Below are positions 57,040-64,000 of a stretch of DNA of 64,000 bases, piece after piece (the first letter of the stretch is position 1; each line of letters starts with the position of its first letter). The notes beneath the pieces are model-generated. The model saw only the letters and a list, made by a program, of their open reading frames with translations. It was not told where the DNA came from and did not search any database. A program made the position numbers and the translations under genes. The DNA lies in assembly GCA_016183775.1 (NCBI GenBank), contig JACPDY010000119.1, positions 1 through 64,000 on the forward strand, in the 5' to 3' direction. This DNA comes from Bacteroidota bacterium (GTDB taxonomy: Bacteria; Bacteroidota; Bacteroidia; JABDFU01).

Positions 57040-58210
57040 ATTTTAATCCCGGCAGGTGTTTTTTCAGGAAGACACTCAATCCCACAATTTTTACTTTCTC
57101 TTTTGTAGTGTATTCAGTGTCATCAGAAGTGATGATGAAATTGTTCTTGCATTTCAAATCCTTCATAGATTGGTAAAACCCTTTAGTAGGTACAGGGCTT
57201 TTGCTGTGTTTTATTTCAATACAGGCCTTCACTTCTTGGCCGCGTGCGAGAACGAGGTCGCACTCCGCGCCGGCTTGCGTGCGGTAATAAAATGCATCAG
57301 TGCGGTTATTTTTAGCGTACATAACCTGGCTTATCACATAGCTTTCCCAGGATGCACCGAGGGATGGATGGCTGAGGAGTTCTTTGTTGGTATGTATATT
57401 AAGTAAAAAGTGCAAAATGCCGCTATCGCTTATATACACTTTAGGAGCTTTAACCAATCGCTTGCCAATGTTTACATAAAAAGGAGGCAGCTTATTAATA
57501 ATAAAAGCCCCTTGCAGGTAATCGAGGTAGCGTTTAAGGGTTGTGCCGGTAATATCCAGTGAGCGGCCCAGGCTTTCGGCATTAAGTATACCGCTTTGTA
57601 AATGTGCCAGCATTTGCCATAACTTACGCATGGTAACTGTCGAGAATTTTACATCAAACAAAAAAGGCAGATCCCTTTCAATGTAAGTAGTGATGAAAGA
57701 ATCCATCCAGTCGTAACGCGAGGCGTTATCATTCAGTAATAAATGCTGTGGGAATCCGCCTCTTAACCAATGCTGCTGCATGGAGATGTTTTTGGGCAGT
57801 TCATGCAAACCAATTGGGTTGAGATGGCTATAGGCAATGCGCCCGGCGAGGCTTTCCGATGCACCTTTAAGCAATTCAGGCGCAGCCGAACCGGAAATGA
57901 TAAAGCGTCCCGGTTTACGTTTCTCATCAATAAGTGAACGCAGTAAAGGAAACAATTCAGGCATACGTTGTATTTCATCAATAATAACACAATCGTTCAT
58001 AAATGCCGAGAGGTATCCTTCCGCATCACGCTTAACTATATCAAACGTGCTGCTCCTTTCAAGATCGAGGTAGTGAATAGTTTTTTTCTGATTTTTGGCG
58101 AGTAGTTTTACGAGTGTTGTTTTCCCAACCTGCCTTGGCCCCAACACAGCTACTGCAGGAAAAAGTTTCAATTGGCGCTCAATGTTAATCTGAATTTGTC
58201 TTTGAATCAT
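57038..58210 (-). CDS. AAA ATPase with DUF4143 nuclease-like domain
   Basis: 390 residues. The N-terminal P-loop domain (Walker A GPRQVGKTT, Walker B CVIIDEIQ, sensor FIISGSA) is followed by a winged-helix region (SLGRSLDITGTTLKRYLDYLQ) and a DUF4143 domain whose GASWESYV, FYYRTQAGAECDLVL and CIEIKHSK motifs fit a PD-(D/E)xK nuclease core. This large family has no agreed function and spreads horizontally in Bacteroidota. The gene is bracketed by two copies of a palindrome, and its own promoter should lie in or next to the right copy. No partner gene is adjacent. Confidence 0.9.
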   Translation of the reverse strand: MIQRQIQINIERQLKLFPAVAVLGPRQVGKTTLVKLLAKNQKKTIHYLDLERSSTFDIVKRDAEGYLSAFMNDCVIIDEIQRMPELFPLLRSLIDEKRKPGRFIISGSAAPELLKGASESLAGRIAYSHLNPIGLHELPKNISMQQHWLRGGFPQHLLLNDNASRYDWMDSFITTYIERDLPFLFDVKFSTVTMRKLWQMLAHLQSGILNAESLGRSLDITGTTLKRYLDYLQGAFIINKLPPFYVNIGKRLVKAPKVYISDSGILHFLLNIHTNKELLSHPSLGASWESYVISQVMYAKNNRTDAFYYRTQAGAECDLVLARGQEVKACIEIKHSKSPVPTKGFYQSMKDLKCKNNFIITSDDTEYTTKEKVKIVGLSVFLKKHLPGLK

Positions 58211-58220
58211 ATTTCAAAGA

Positions 58221-58277
58221 TACAAATCATCCTTGTAAATTTCAAATTAAATTTGAAATTTACAAGGATGATTTGTA
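58221..58277. repeat. Right copy: perfect 57-bp palindrome upstream of the ATPase gene
   Basis: 28-base arms (58221-58248 and 58250-58277) around one central base, beginning TACAAATCATCC and containing TGTAAATTTCAAATT. It starts 11 nt before the ATPase start codon. It may be an operator, or a terminal repeat of a mobile cassette together with 56999-57039. Confidence 0.9.
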
Positions 58278-58401
58278 TGAGTGATATATGCTGTTTTTAG
58301 CCCTTCGGGCTTAGTAAAACGATGTTGGAGGTTTGCTGTTCCAATGATTAACGGGCAGCTTGAAAATAAGTATCTATTTCGGCAAAGGCAGTGAGGCGAG
58401 G

Positions 58402-60873
58402 CTACTCCTGGTAATAAACCCGCTTCACCCTTCTCGACATACTCGTCAATACCTCATAAGGAATAGTTTCTGCGTCATTCGCGAATTGCGTTACAGGATA
58501 TTCTTTTCCAAACACAATAACTTCATCGCTTTCATTTGCGGGAATTCCTGTAATATCCAACATGCACATATCCATGCATACATTGCCAACAATAGGTGCG
58601 GGTTGCCCGTTCACAATCATTTTGCCTTTGCCATTACTTAGTCTTCTGTTTAATCCATCGGCATAGCCAATGGGGACAGTGGCAATACGCATGTCTTTTT
58701 TCGCAAAGAACTTCCGGTTATAACCAATGCTTTCTCCTGCTTTAATGTCTTTGATCTGCGATATGGTGGTTTTAAGTGTATTCACGAACTCCAATTGTTT
58801 TTGCTCCTCCGCATTGCAGCCAATGCCGTACAGACCAATGCCCAGACGCACCATGTCGAACTGGGCTTGTGGGAAACGGCTGATGCCCGCGGAATTAAGC
58901 ATGTGACTTAATACAGGATAGTTAAGCGAAGCTGCAATTTTTTTCTGCATTTTTTCAAACCGTGAAATTTGTTCTTTTGTAAAATCATCATGTTTAGCTT
59001 CATCAGCTGATGAGAGGTGAGAGAAGATTGATCGAACGTGAATGGTTTTATTCTCTTTTAAAAATGCGATCAATTCATCCAGTGTATTTTCTTCAAACCC
59101 TAACCTGTGCATACCTGTATCCAGTTTTATATGGATAGCAGCGGGTTTATCAGATCTGGTTAAAGCCACATTGCGTTTCAATGCTTCGTTAAACAATCGG
59201 ATAATCCGCATGGAAAAAATTTCCGGTTCCAGTCCGTATTCGATCATCGCATCATAACCTTGTTCTTCCGGGTTCATAACCATTATAGGTAGTGTAATTC
59301 CTGCCTTCCTCAATTCAACTCCTTCATCGGCATACGCCACCGCTAAATAATCAACATGATGAAACTGCAATACATTCGCGATCTCGTAGCTGCCACTACC
59401 GTACGAAGAAGCTTTTACCATAGCCATGAGCTTTGTTCCTGGTTTTAATTTAGAGCGGAAATAATTCAGGTTATGCACAACAGCATTCAGATTTATTTCC
59501 ATCACAGTTTCGTGAGCTTTTCGTTGCAGCAGTTTACTTATACGTTCAAACCCGAAAGTCCTCGCGCCTTTTATCAGGATGGCTTCATCATGAAAGCCGA
59601 TATCACCATGATGCTTTAACAGGTCTTCTGTGCTGTCGTAAAAATGTTTGTTGATCGTAAATAATTTTGATTGCCGCTCAATGGCTTTGCCAATGCCTAT
59701 CAGCCTGTAAATGCCTTTGGTTTCCAGCAGGTGTGCCACTTCTTTGTATAGTCGTTCTTCGTTTTTTCCACTTTGTAAAATATCGGAAAGTATAACTGTT
59801 TTTTTGATGTGTTGTTTGTGCTGGTTCAAAAAATCGAGCGCGATGTTCAATGAGCCTAAGTCGGAATTGTAACTGTCATTAATGATCGAACAGTTGTTGA
59901 TGCCTTCCTTCATTTCCAAACGCATGGCGACAGGGCTCAGTAGCTGCATGCGCTGAGAGATGAGCGCAGACGAATAGTTTAAGTGCAAAAGTGTTGCCCA
60001 GCAATTTATAGCATTTTCAATGGAGGCATCATCGGTAAACGGGATCTCAATTTCAATTGTTTTCTTTTTAAATAAGCCTTCTATACTTGTATCATGCGGT
60101 TTTCTTTTGATACCTGTAATAATCAAATCGGCCCCTGTTTTTATCGACCAACTGAATGTGTTTTTTTGTTTCGCAGTCTGTATTTGTTTGTGTATCCCGC
60201 TATGGTCTTTGCAATAGATCAATGAAGAACAATTCTTAAACAATTTGAGTTTTTCCTGCATTTTTAAAGTGTGATCGGAAAAACTTTCATCATGCGCCTG
60301 ACCTATATTGGTAATAAGTCCGATGGTAGGCTGGATAATTTTCTCAAGTTTTTCCATTTCACCGGGCATGGATATGCCGGCTTCAAAAATTCCAAGCTCA
60401 TGTTCCTTGTTCAATTGCCATACTGATATGGGAACACCTACCTGCGAGTTATAACTTTTAGGACTGCGGACAATATTTTTGTCTTCCCGCATAAGTTGGT
60501 ACAACCATTCTTTTACAATGGTTTTTCCGTTACTGCCTGTTATGCCAATAACAGGAATATTGAATTGTTTACGATGATAAGAAGCCAACTGCTGAAGTGC
60601 TCCAACACTATCTTTGACGTTCAAAAAGCAGGCTTCAGGATAGGTTGAAGCGTTTTCCGGTAATTGTTCAACAACAAAACAGCGTACTCCTTTTTCATAA
60701 AGCGCAGCAATAAATTTATGTCCATCATGCCGCTGCCCGTTGATGGCAAAAAACAAACTGCTATGCGTCGAGATAATATTCCGGCTGTCAATAACAAGGT
60801 GTCGTATGCCGTCAATACTTTCGCCCGAATGTGAGGCATTTATTATTGCGGCTATTTGTGCTGATGAGTACAT
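58402..60873 (-). CDS. MurF-alanine racemase fusion
   Basis: About 823 residues from the ATG at 60873 (MYSSAQIAAII); a GTG at 60906 and an ATG at 60897 are also in frame. The MurF part (1-450) has the ligase ATP site GITGSNGKTIVKEWL, the GIFEAGISMPGEME segment and NDSYNSDLGSLN. The alanine racemase part (455-823) has the PLP lysine in MVKASSYGSGSYEIA, HIKLDTGMHRLGF and the C-terminal NVCMDMCMLDITG. It both makes D-alanine and adds D-Ala-D-Ala to the muramyl tripeptide. The fusion is standard in Bacteroidota. If the upstream GTG is used, it overlaps the hepT-like stop by 4 nt. Confidence 0.94.
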   Translation of the reverse strand: MYSSAQIAAIINASHSGESIDGIRHLVIDSRNIISTHSSLFFAINGQRHDGHKFIAALYEKGVRCFVVEQLPENASTYPEACFLNVKDSVGALQQLASYHRKQFNIPVIGITGSNGKTIVKEWLYQLMREDKNIVRSPKSYNSQVGVPISVWQLNKEHELGIFEAGISMPGEMEKLEKIIQPTIGLITNIGQAHDESFSDHTLKMQEKLKLFKNCSSLIYCKDHSGIHKQIQTAKQKNTFSWSIKTGADLIITGIKRKPHDTSIEGLFKKKTIEIEIPFTDDASIENAINCWATLLHLNYSSALISQRMQLLSPVAMRLEMKEGINNCSIINDSYNSDLGSLNIALDFLNQHKQHIKKTVILSDILQSGKNEERLYKEVAHLLETKGIYRLIGIGKAIERQSKLFTINKHFYDSTEDLLKHHGDIGFHDEAILIKGARTFGFERISKLLQRKAHETVMEINLNAVVHNLNYFRSKLKPGTKLMAMVKASSYGSGSYEIANVLQFHHVDYLAVAYADEGVELRKAGITLPIMVMNPEEQGYDAMIEYGLEPEIFSMRIIRLFNEALKRNVALTRSDKPAAIHIKLDTGMHRLGFEENTLDELIAFLKENKTIHVRSIFSHLSSADEAKHDDFTKEQISRFEKMQKKIAASLNYPVLSHMLNSAGISRFPQAQFDMVRLGIGLYGIGCNAEEQKQLEFVNTLKTTISQIKDIKAGESIGYNRKFFAKKDMRIATVPIGYADGLNRRLSNGKGKMIVNGQPAPIVGNVCMDMCMLDITGIPANESDEVIVFGKEYPVTQFANDAETIPYEVLTSMSRRVKRVYYQE

Positions 60874-60902
60874 GTAGTTTTTTTTGAAAGATGTCATTCC
60901 TT

Positions 60903-61259
60903 TCACAATGTACCTTCAAAGACTTTAATAATGGAAGTGATTTGTTCTTTTAAAGCAGGAATATCAATCTGAATTGTTGCCCAAACCTCACCCGCATCAA
61001 CTCTAAAATATTCATGAACAAGTAAATTTCGGAATCCTTTGATTTTTTCCCACTCAACAGTTGCGAATTGTTTTCTTGTTTCCGCTGAAATATTAGCTGA
61101 CGCCTCTCCGATTATTTCAAATTCGCGAATGATCGCGGCTTGCCTGAGTGTGTCTTTTAAAAACACCCTGGCATCCATACCTGCCGAAAACTCTTCGATA
61201 AGAAGAATCGCAGTTTTGATGTGCTGTAATCGTACAAAGTCGCGCTCAGGGTTTTTCAT
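60903..61259 (-). CDS. HepT-like (DUF86) toxin of an HepT/MNT module
   Basis: 118 residues, all-helical, with the R-x4-H-x-Y motif of HepT toxins in RNLLVHEYFRVD. HepT proteins are RNases or RNA-targeting toxins that the partner MNT nucleotidyltransferase neutralises by adenylylating the tyrosine of this motif. The partner gene overlaps it by 14 nt on the upstream side. The 3' end abuts murF-alr, putting a toxin gene directly in front of an essential gene on the same strand. Confidence 0.9.
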   Translation of the reverse strand: MKNPERDFVRLQHIKTAILLIEEFSAGMDARVFLKDTLRQAAIIREFEIIGEASANISAETRKQFATVEWEKIKGFRNLLVHEYFRVDAGEVWATIQIDIPALKEQITSIIKVFEGTL

Positions 61260-61536
61260 ACAAAATTTCTATGTCGTTTTGTATGTAAGGAATAACAAAA
61301 GAGGAGATGCCTTTATCAGTACCTAGATCAACATGAAGTCCAAGTATTTTTTCTAATTCAATTCTATATCCGGATAAAGCCATAAGTCCAAGCGGCCTTT
61401 CCGGAGTTACCAAGATATCAATATCTGAGGATGTTTTTTGCTCATTACGGGCATAGGAACCAAATACGGAAATCTTCTTTACCGGTTTATCAACGAAGTA
61501 ATTTTTGATTTTCTGGTATATATCCTTCTTGTTCAT
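61246..61536 (-). CDS. MNT-type nucleotidyltransferase antitoxin
   Basis: 96 residues of the minimal nucleotidyltransferase fold, with catalytic GSYARNEQKTSSDIDILV (G-S-x9-D-x-D). In MntA antitoxins this site transfers AMP groups to the HepT toxin. It overlaps the HepT-like gene by 14 nt in the usual antitoxin-first order. It is 23 nt downstream of thymidine kinase on the same strand, so both may be expressed together. Confidence 0.9.
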   Translation of the reverse strand: MNKKDIYQKIKNYFVDKPVKKISVFGSYARNEQKTSSDIDILVTPERPLGLMALSGYRIELEKILGLHVDLGTDKGISSFVIPYIQNDIEILYEKP

Positions 61537-61559
61537 AAAGACAAATTTAACCTTTTCTT

Positions 61560-62132
61560 TTAAGAATTTTGATTAAAACAACTTCTGCACAAAGCCTCAT
61601 AATTGCTTGTTTCACCAAGCATCACAAGGTCATCATTTGTTGTTTTCCTGTATGAATGATTAGCAAGGTCTCCGCAACGGATACAGATAGCATGTACTTT
61701 GGTAACATATTCAGCGCAGGCCAGTAATGAAGGCATAGGGCCAAAGGGACGTCCTTTATAATCCATGTCCAGTCCGGCAATGATAACCCGTATTCCTTTA
61801 TTGGCAAGCGTTGTGCAAACTTTCGTAAGCCCTTTATCGAAGAACTGGGCTTCATCAACACCAATTACATCGGTGGCTGTAGCTTTTTTTAGTATTTCCG
61901 ACGAGTCACTAACGGGCATAGAAGGGATCTCACTGTAATTGTGTGAAACAACCTTTTCTTTATTATAACGGGTATCTACCGCGGGTTTAAAAATTTCAAC
62001 TTTAAGCCTTGCAATTTGTGCGCGTTTAAGCCGGCGGATAAGTTCCTCTGTTTTGCCCGAAAACATAGAGCCGCAAATGACTTCAATGCAGCCCTTGCGG
62101 AATAATGAGGACGATGTGTGTTCAACAAACAT
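61560..62132 (-). CDS. tdk: Thymidine kinase
   Basis: 190 residues of the type II (TK1-like) family. ATP P-loop GSMFSGKTEELIRRLKRAQ, DEAQFF, the substrate loop GLDMDYKGRPFGP and a zinc ribbon with CIRCG and CRSCF cysteine pairs. It phosphorylates thymidine in pyrimidine salvage. First in a minus-strand run with the MNT/HepT genes and murF-alr. Confidence 0.96.
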   Translation of the reverse strand: MFVEHTSSSLFRKGCIEVICGSMFSGKTEELIRRLKRAQIARLKVEIFKPAVDTRYNKEKVVSHNYSEIPSMPVSDSSEILKKATATDVIGVDEAQFFDKGLTKVCTTLANKGIRVIIAGLDMDYKGRPFGPMPSLLACAEYVTKVHAICIRCGDLANHSYRKTTNDDLVMLGETSNYEALCRSCFNQNS

Positions 62133-62230
62133 AATACTTCTTTTGTCTTCCTTTCCGCTTCAGGCACAGAGGAACGGAAAGGAGAGTGGTTTTAACATTT
62201 TAAAGTTAACAAAAGAATTGAAGCTGTTAT

Positions 62231-62259
62231 TTTGCTATACGCTATTGAAAGTATTTTTG
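62231..62259 (+). promoter_or_regulatory. Promoter of the GNAT gene
   Basis: TTTG (62231-62234), a 17-nt spacer and TATTTTTG (62252-62259). The ATG is only 16 nt beyond, so the leader must be very short. Confidence 0.5.
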
Positions 62260-62275
62260 GGGATTGTATATTGCT

Positions 62276-62806
62276 ATGGAAAAGCTTGTGATCAATGATG
62301 ACCTGTATCTTTCAGCCCCGGTGGATGCCGACAAACCCGCTTTGGTGCAATATCTTAATGATGAAGACATTTATCGCAACACGCTGCGGATACCCCACCC
62401 CTATACGGAAAAAGACGCTGAAGATTTTTTGAATCAATGCAGGGAAAGGCGGAAAAAATATGGCCGTAATTTATCCTGGATCATCCGCAGGAATAACGGA
62501 GAGGTAATGGGTTGTATAGGTTTTCAGCTGAATTATGGCATTGATTCGCATCGCGATGAACTGGGATATTGGATGGCTAAACCTTACCGCGGGCATGGAA
62601 TAATGACTAAAGCATTAAAGCGATTTTGTGACTATGGTTTTAGTTACGTTGGCTTGATAAGGATAGAGGCTGTTGTTTTTGAGAACAATAAAGCATCTGA
62701 GCGGATCCTTCAGAAAAATGGCTTTAAGCACGAAGGAATGATGAAAAAAATCTATGAGAAGAAAGGTCATTATATTGACGGACAGATGTATGCCCTTGTG
62801 AAATAG
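62276..62806 (+). CDS. GNAT N-acetyltransferase (RimJ/RimL-like)
   Basis: 176 residues from the ATG at 62276; an in-frame TTG at 62264 is unlikely because it would leave almost no room after the -7 box. The fold has a beta4 strand MGCIGFQL, an acetyl-CoA-binding AKPYRGHGIMTKALK (R/Q-x-x-G-x-G/A type) and RIEAVVFENNKASERILQKNGFKHEG, the classic RimJ/RimL C-terminal segment. It acetylates an amino group of a protein or small molecule, but the substrate is not predictable. Confidence 0.9.
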   Translation: MEKLVINDDLYLSAPVDADKPALVQYLNDEDIYRNTLRIPHPYTEKDAEDFLNQCRERRKKYGRNLSWIIRRNNGEVMGCIGFQLNYGIDSHRDELGYWMAKPYRGHGIMTKALKRFCDYGFSYVGLIRIEAVVFENNKASERILQKNGFKHEGMMKKIYEKKGHYIDGQMYALVK

Positions 62807-62930
62807 AAGCACAATTCATTTTTTTAAATACAAAGTCAGATTTACACCAGGGTTATGATTAAAGACCTTTTCAATAATTATTGGAGGGGCTTTTTAATTA
62901 AAGACCTGCCGACCTGCTCCGGTATTTTGC

Positions 62931-62938
62931 TATTTTTG
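62931..62938 (+). promoter_or_regulatory. Candidate -7 box of the carboxylase gene
   Basis: TATTTTTG matches TAnnTTTG, 49 nt before the ATG at 62988. No TTTG -33 element was found at normal spacing. Confidence 0.4.
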
Positions 62939-62987
62939 AAAGAGGATTTGGTTATATTTAGACAGGATTAATGTTTAACGGAAGCAT

Positions 62988-64000
62988 ATGCAAAAAAAGA
63001 TAGAGCACCTTAATAAAAAGATTGCTGAAGCACAATTGGGAGGAGGCCAGGCCCGTATTGAATCGCAGCATAAAAAGAAAAAATTAACCGCGCGTGAGCG
63101 TTTGCACCTGTTGCTGGATGAGGGTTCTTTTGAAGAGATCGGGATGTTTGTAACACATCGTTCCAACGAGTTTGGCTTAGAGCGCGAAAAATATTTGGGA
63201 GATGGCGTTGTAACAGGCTTTGGAACCGTTAATGGCCGTTTAGTATATGTTTTCTCTCAGGATTTTACTGTGTTTGGAGGTTCTCTTTCCGAAACGCATG
63301 CTGAGAAAATTTGCCGTATCATGGACCTGGCTATGCAAAATGGCGCTCCTGTGATCGGCCTTAATGACAGCGGCGGCGCGCGTATACAGGAGGGTGTTGT
63401 TTCATTAGGCGGCTATGCCGATATATTTTATCGTAATACAAGGGCATCGGGAGTTATCCCTCAAATATCCGCCATTATGGGTCCGTGTGCGGGTGGCGCG
63501 GTGTATTCCCCCGCCATAACCGATTTTGTTTTAATGGTGGAAAATACATCTTACATGTTTGTTACAGGTCCCAATGTTGTGAAGACTGTTACACATGAGG
63601 AAATAACATCGGAAGAGTTGGGTGGAGCTTCCGCGCATTCAACCAAATCAGGTGTAACACATTTTTCATGCGCCAATGAAGTGGAATGCATAAATAATAT
63701 TAAGCGACTGCTTAGCTACATGCCTCAAAACTGTGAGGATGATGTCCCGGCTCTTGAATATGAGATTTCAGGAAATGAAAAGCGTCCCCAGCTTAATTCT
63801 ATTATACCCGAAAACCCTAATCAGCCGTATGATATACGTGATGTGATCAGTGGGGTGATCGACAGCGATACATTTTATGAAGTGCATAAGAATTTTGCCG
63901 AGAATATTGTGGTTGGCTTTGCCCGCCTCGGCGGAAGAAGTATTGGCATAGTGGCTAACCAGCCCGCGTTTCTGGCTGGTGTGTTGGATATTAATTCATC
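62988..64000 (+). CDS. Acyl-CoA carboxylase carboxyltransferase beta subunit (partial)
   Basis: At least 337 residues, running off the window end. The N-terminal half begins with a charged helix and KLTARERLHLLLDEGSFEEIG. It has DGVVTGFGTVNGRLVYVFSQDFTVFGGSLSETHAEKI, the oxyanion and CoA-site glycines in LNDSGGARIQEGVVSLGGYADIF, and MGPCAGGAVYSPAITDFV. The second half opens with PYDIRDVISGVID. This architecture fits propionyl-CoA carboxylase beta or the methylmalonyl-CoA decarboxylase alpha relative. With MeaB and B12 uptake in the same window, a propionyl/methylmalonyl-CoA role is likely. Confidence 0.93.
   Translation, partial: MQKKIEHLNKKIAEAQLGGGQARIESQHKKKKLTARERLHLLLDEGSFEEIGMFVTHRSNEFGLEREKYLGDGVVTGFGTVNGRLVYVFSQDFTVFGGSLSETHAEKICRIMDLAMQNGAPVIGLNDSGGARIQEGVVSLGGYADIFYRNTRASGVIPQISAIMGPCAGGAVYSPAITDFVLMVENTSYMFVTGPNVVKTVTHEEITSEELGGASAHSTKSGVTHFSCANEVECINNIKRLLSYMPQNCEDDVPALEYEISGNEKRPQLNSIIPENPNQPYDIRDVISGVIDSDTFYEVHKNFAENIVVGFARLGGRSIGIVANQPAFLAGVLDINS

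Noticed and set aside
58299-58312. AGCCCTTCGGGCT hairpin as a terminator of murF-alr
   Set aside because: On the minus strand it is followed by an A-run, not a T-run. It may be another dispersed palindrome.
63548-63556. ATCTTACAT in the carboxylase gene
   Set aside because: It is inside coding sequence, one base short of the motif, with no promoter context.
1-64000. tRNA, rRNA, insertion sequences, integrases and phage genes
   Set aside because: I looked and saw no sequence supporting any of these.

Overview
The window comes from a member of the Bacteroidota. The evidence is a type IX secretion (T9SS) and gliding-type protein set: an SprB-like giant adhesin with a PorP/SprF partner, CHU_C type B sorting domains and type A sorting domains. 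A MurF-Alr fusion, a BtuG-like surface lipoprotein beside a TonB receptor, and promoter -7 boxes of the TAnnTTTG type agree with this. I cannot assign a genus. No rRNA, tRNA, CRISPR array, transposase or phage gene was seen.

Layout. 0.06-7.6 kb is a signalling block: a membrane histidine kinase, two receiver proteins, a receiver-PP2C phosphatase and an unrecognised helical protein. 8.0-14.9 kb holds secreted T9SS-type proteins, including a PKD-repeat adhesin interrupted by one in-frame TAG. 14.9-17.9 kb holds another divergent receiver/kinase pair and a secreted PKD protein. 18.1-21.5 kb is a cobalamin-uptake locus (riboswitch, BtuB-like receptor, BtuG-like propeller). 21.7-26.7 kb holds two outer-membrane barrels and a probable metal TonB receptor with a small His/Cys-rich protein. 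27.0-38.6 kb is a 3539-residue SprB-like adhesin overlapping its SprF-like partner. 38.6-45.1 kb is core metabolism (kynureninase, HemL, a UbiA-like membrane protein, glycine decarboxylase). 45.3-48.1 kb is a tandem pair of type A T9SS proteins. 48.2-52.2 kb holds MlaF/MlaE-like transport, a tiny lipoprotein and FeoA/FeoB. 52.3-55.8 kb holds envelope polysaccharide genes. 56-64 kb holds MeaB, a palindrome-flanked AAA/DUF4143 ATPase, MurF-Alr, a HepT/MNT module, thymidine kinase, a GNAT enzyme and the start of an acyl-CoA carboxylase.

How the genes work together. B12 import, the mutase chaperone MeaB and a biotin-dependent carboxylase fit a B12-dependent methylmalonyl-CoA pathway. The first 18 kb appears to be one signalling-to-surface unit: the receiver-PP2C gene, the CHU_C operon and a secreted PKD gene share an upstream motif (AATCTTACATnnGTnA) exactly 48 nt from a -7-like box. 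Two divergent two-component intergenic regions share an identical 16-bp palindrome.

Most interesting observations: (1) that candidate regulon; (2) perfect cysteine covariation across 40 SprB repeats, implying a disulfide in each unit; (3) an adhesin ending in half an Fn3 domain while a small upstream secreted protein begins with the matching half plus a sorting domain; (4) an ATPase gene bracketed by copies of one long palindrome.
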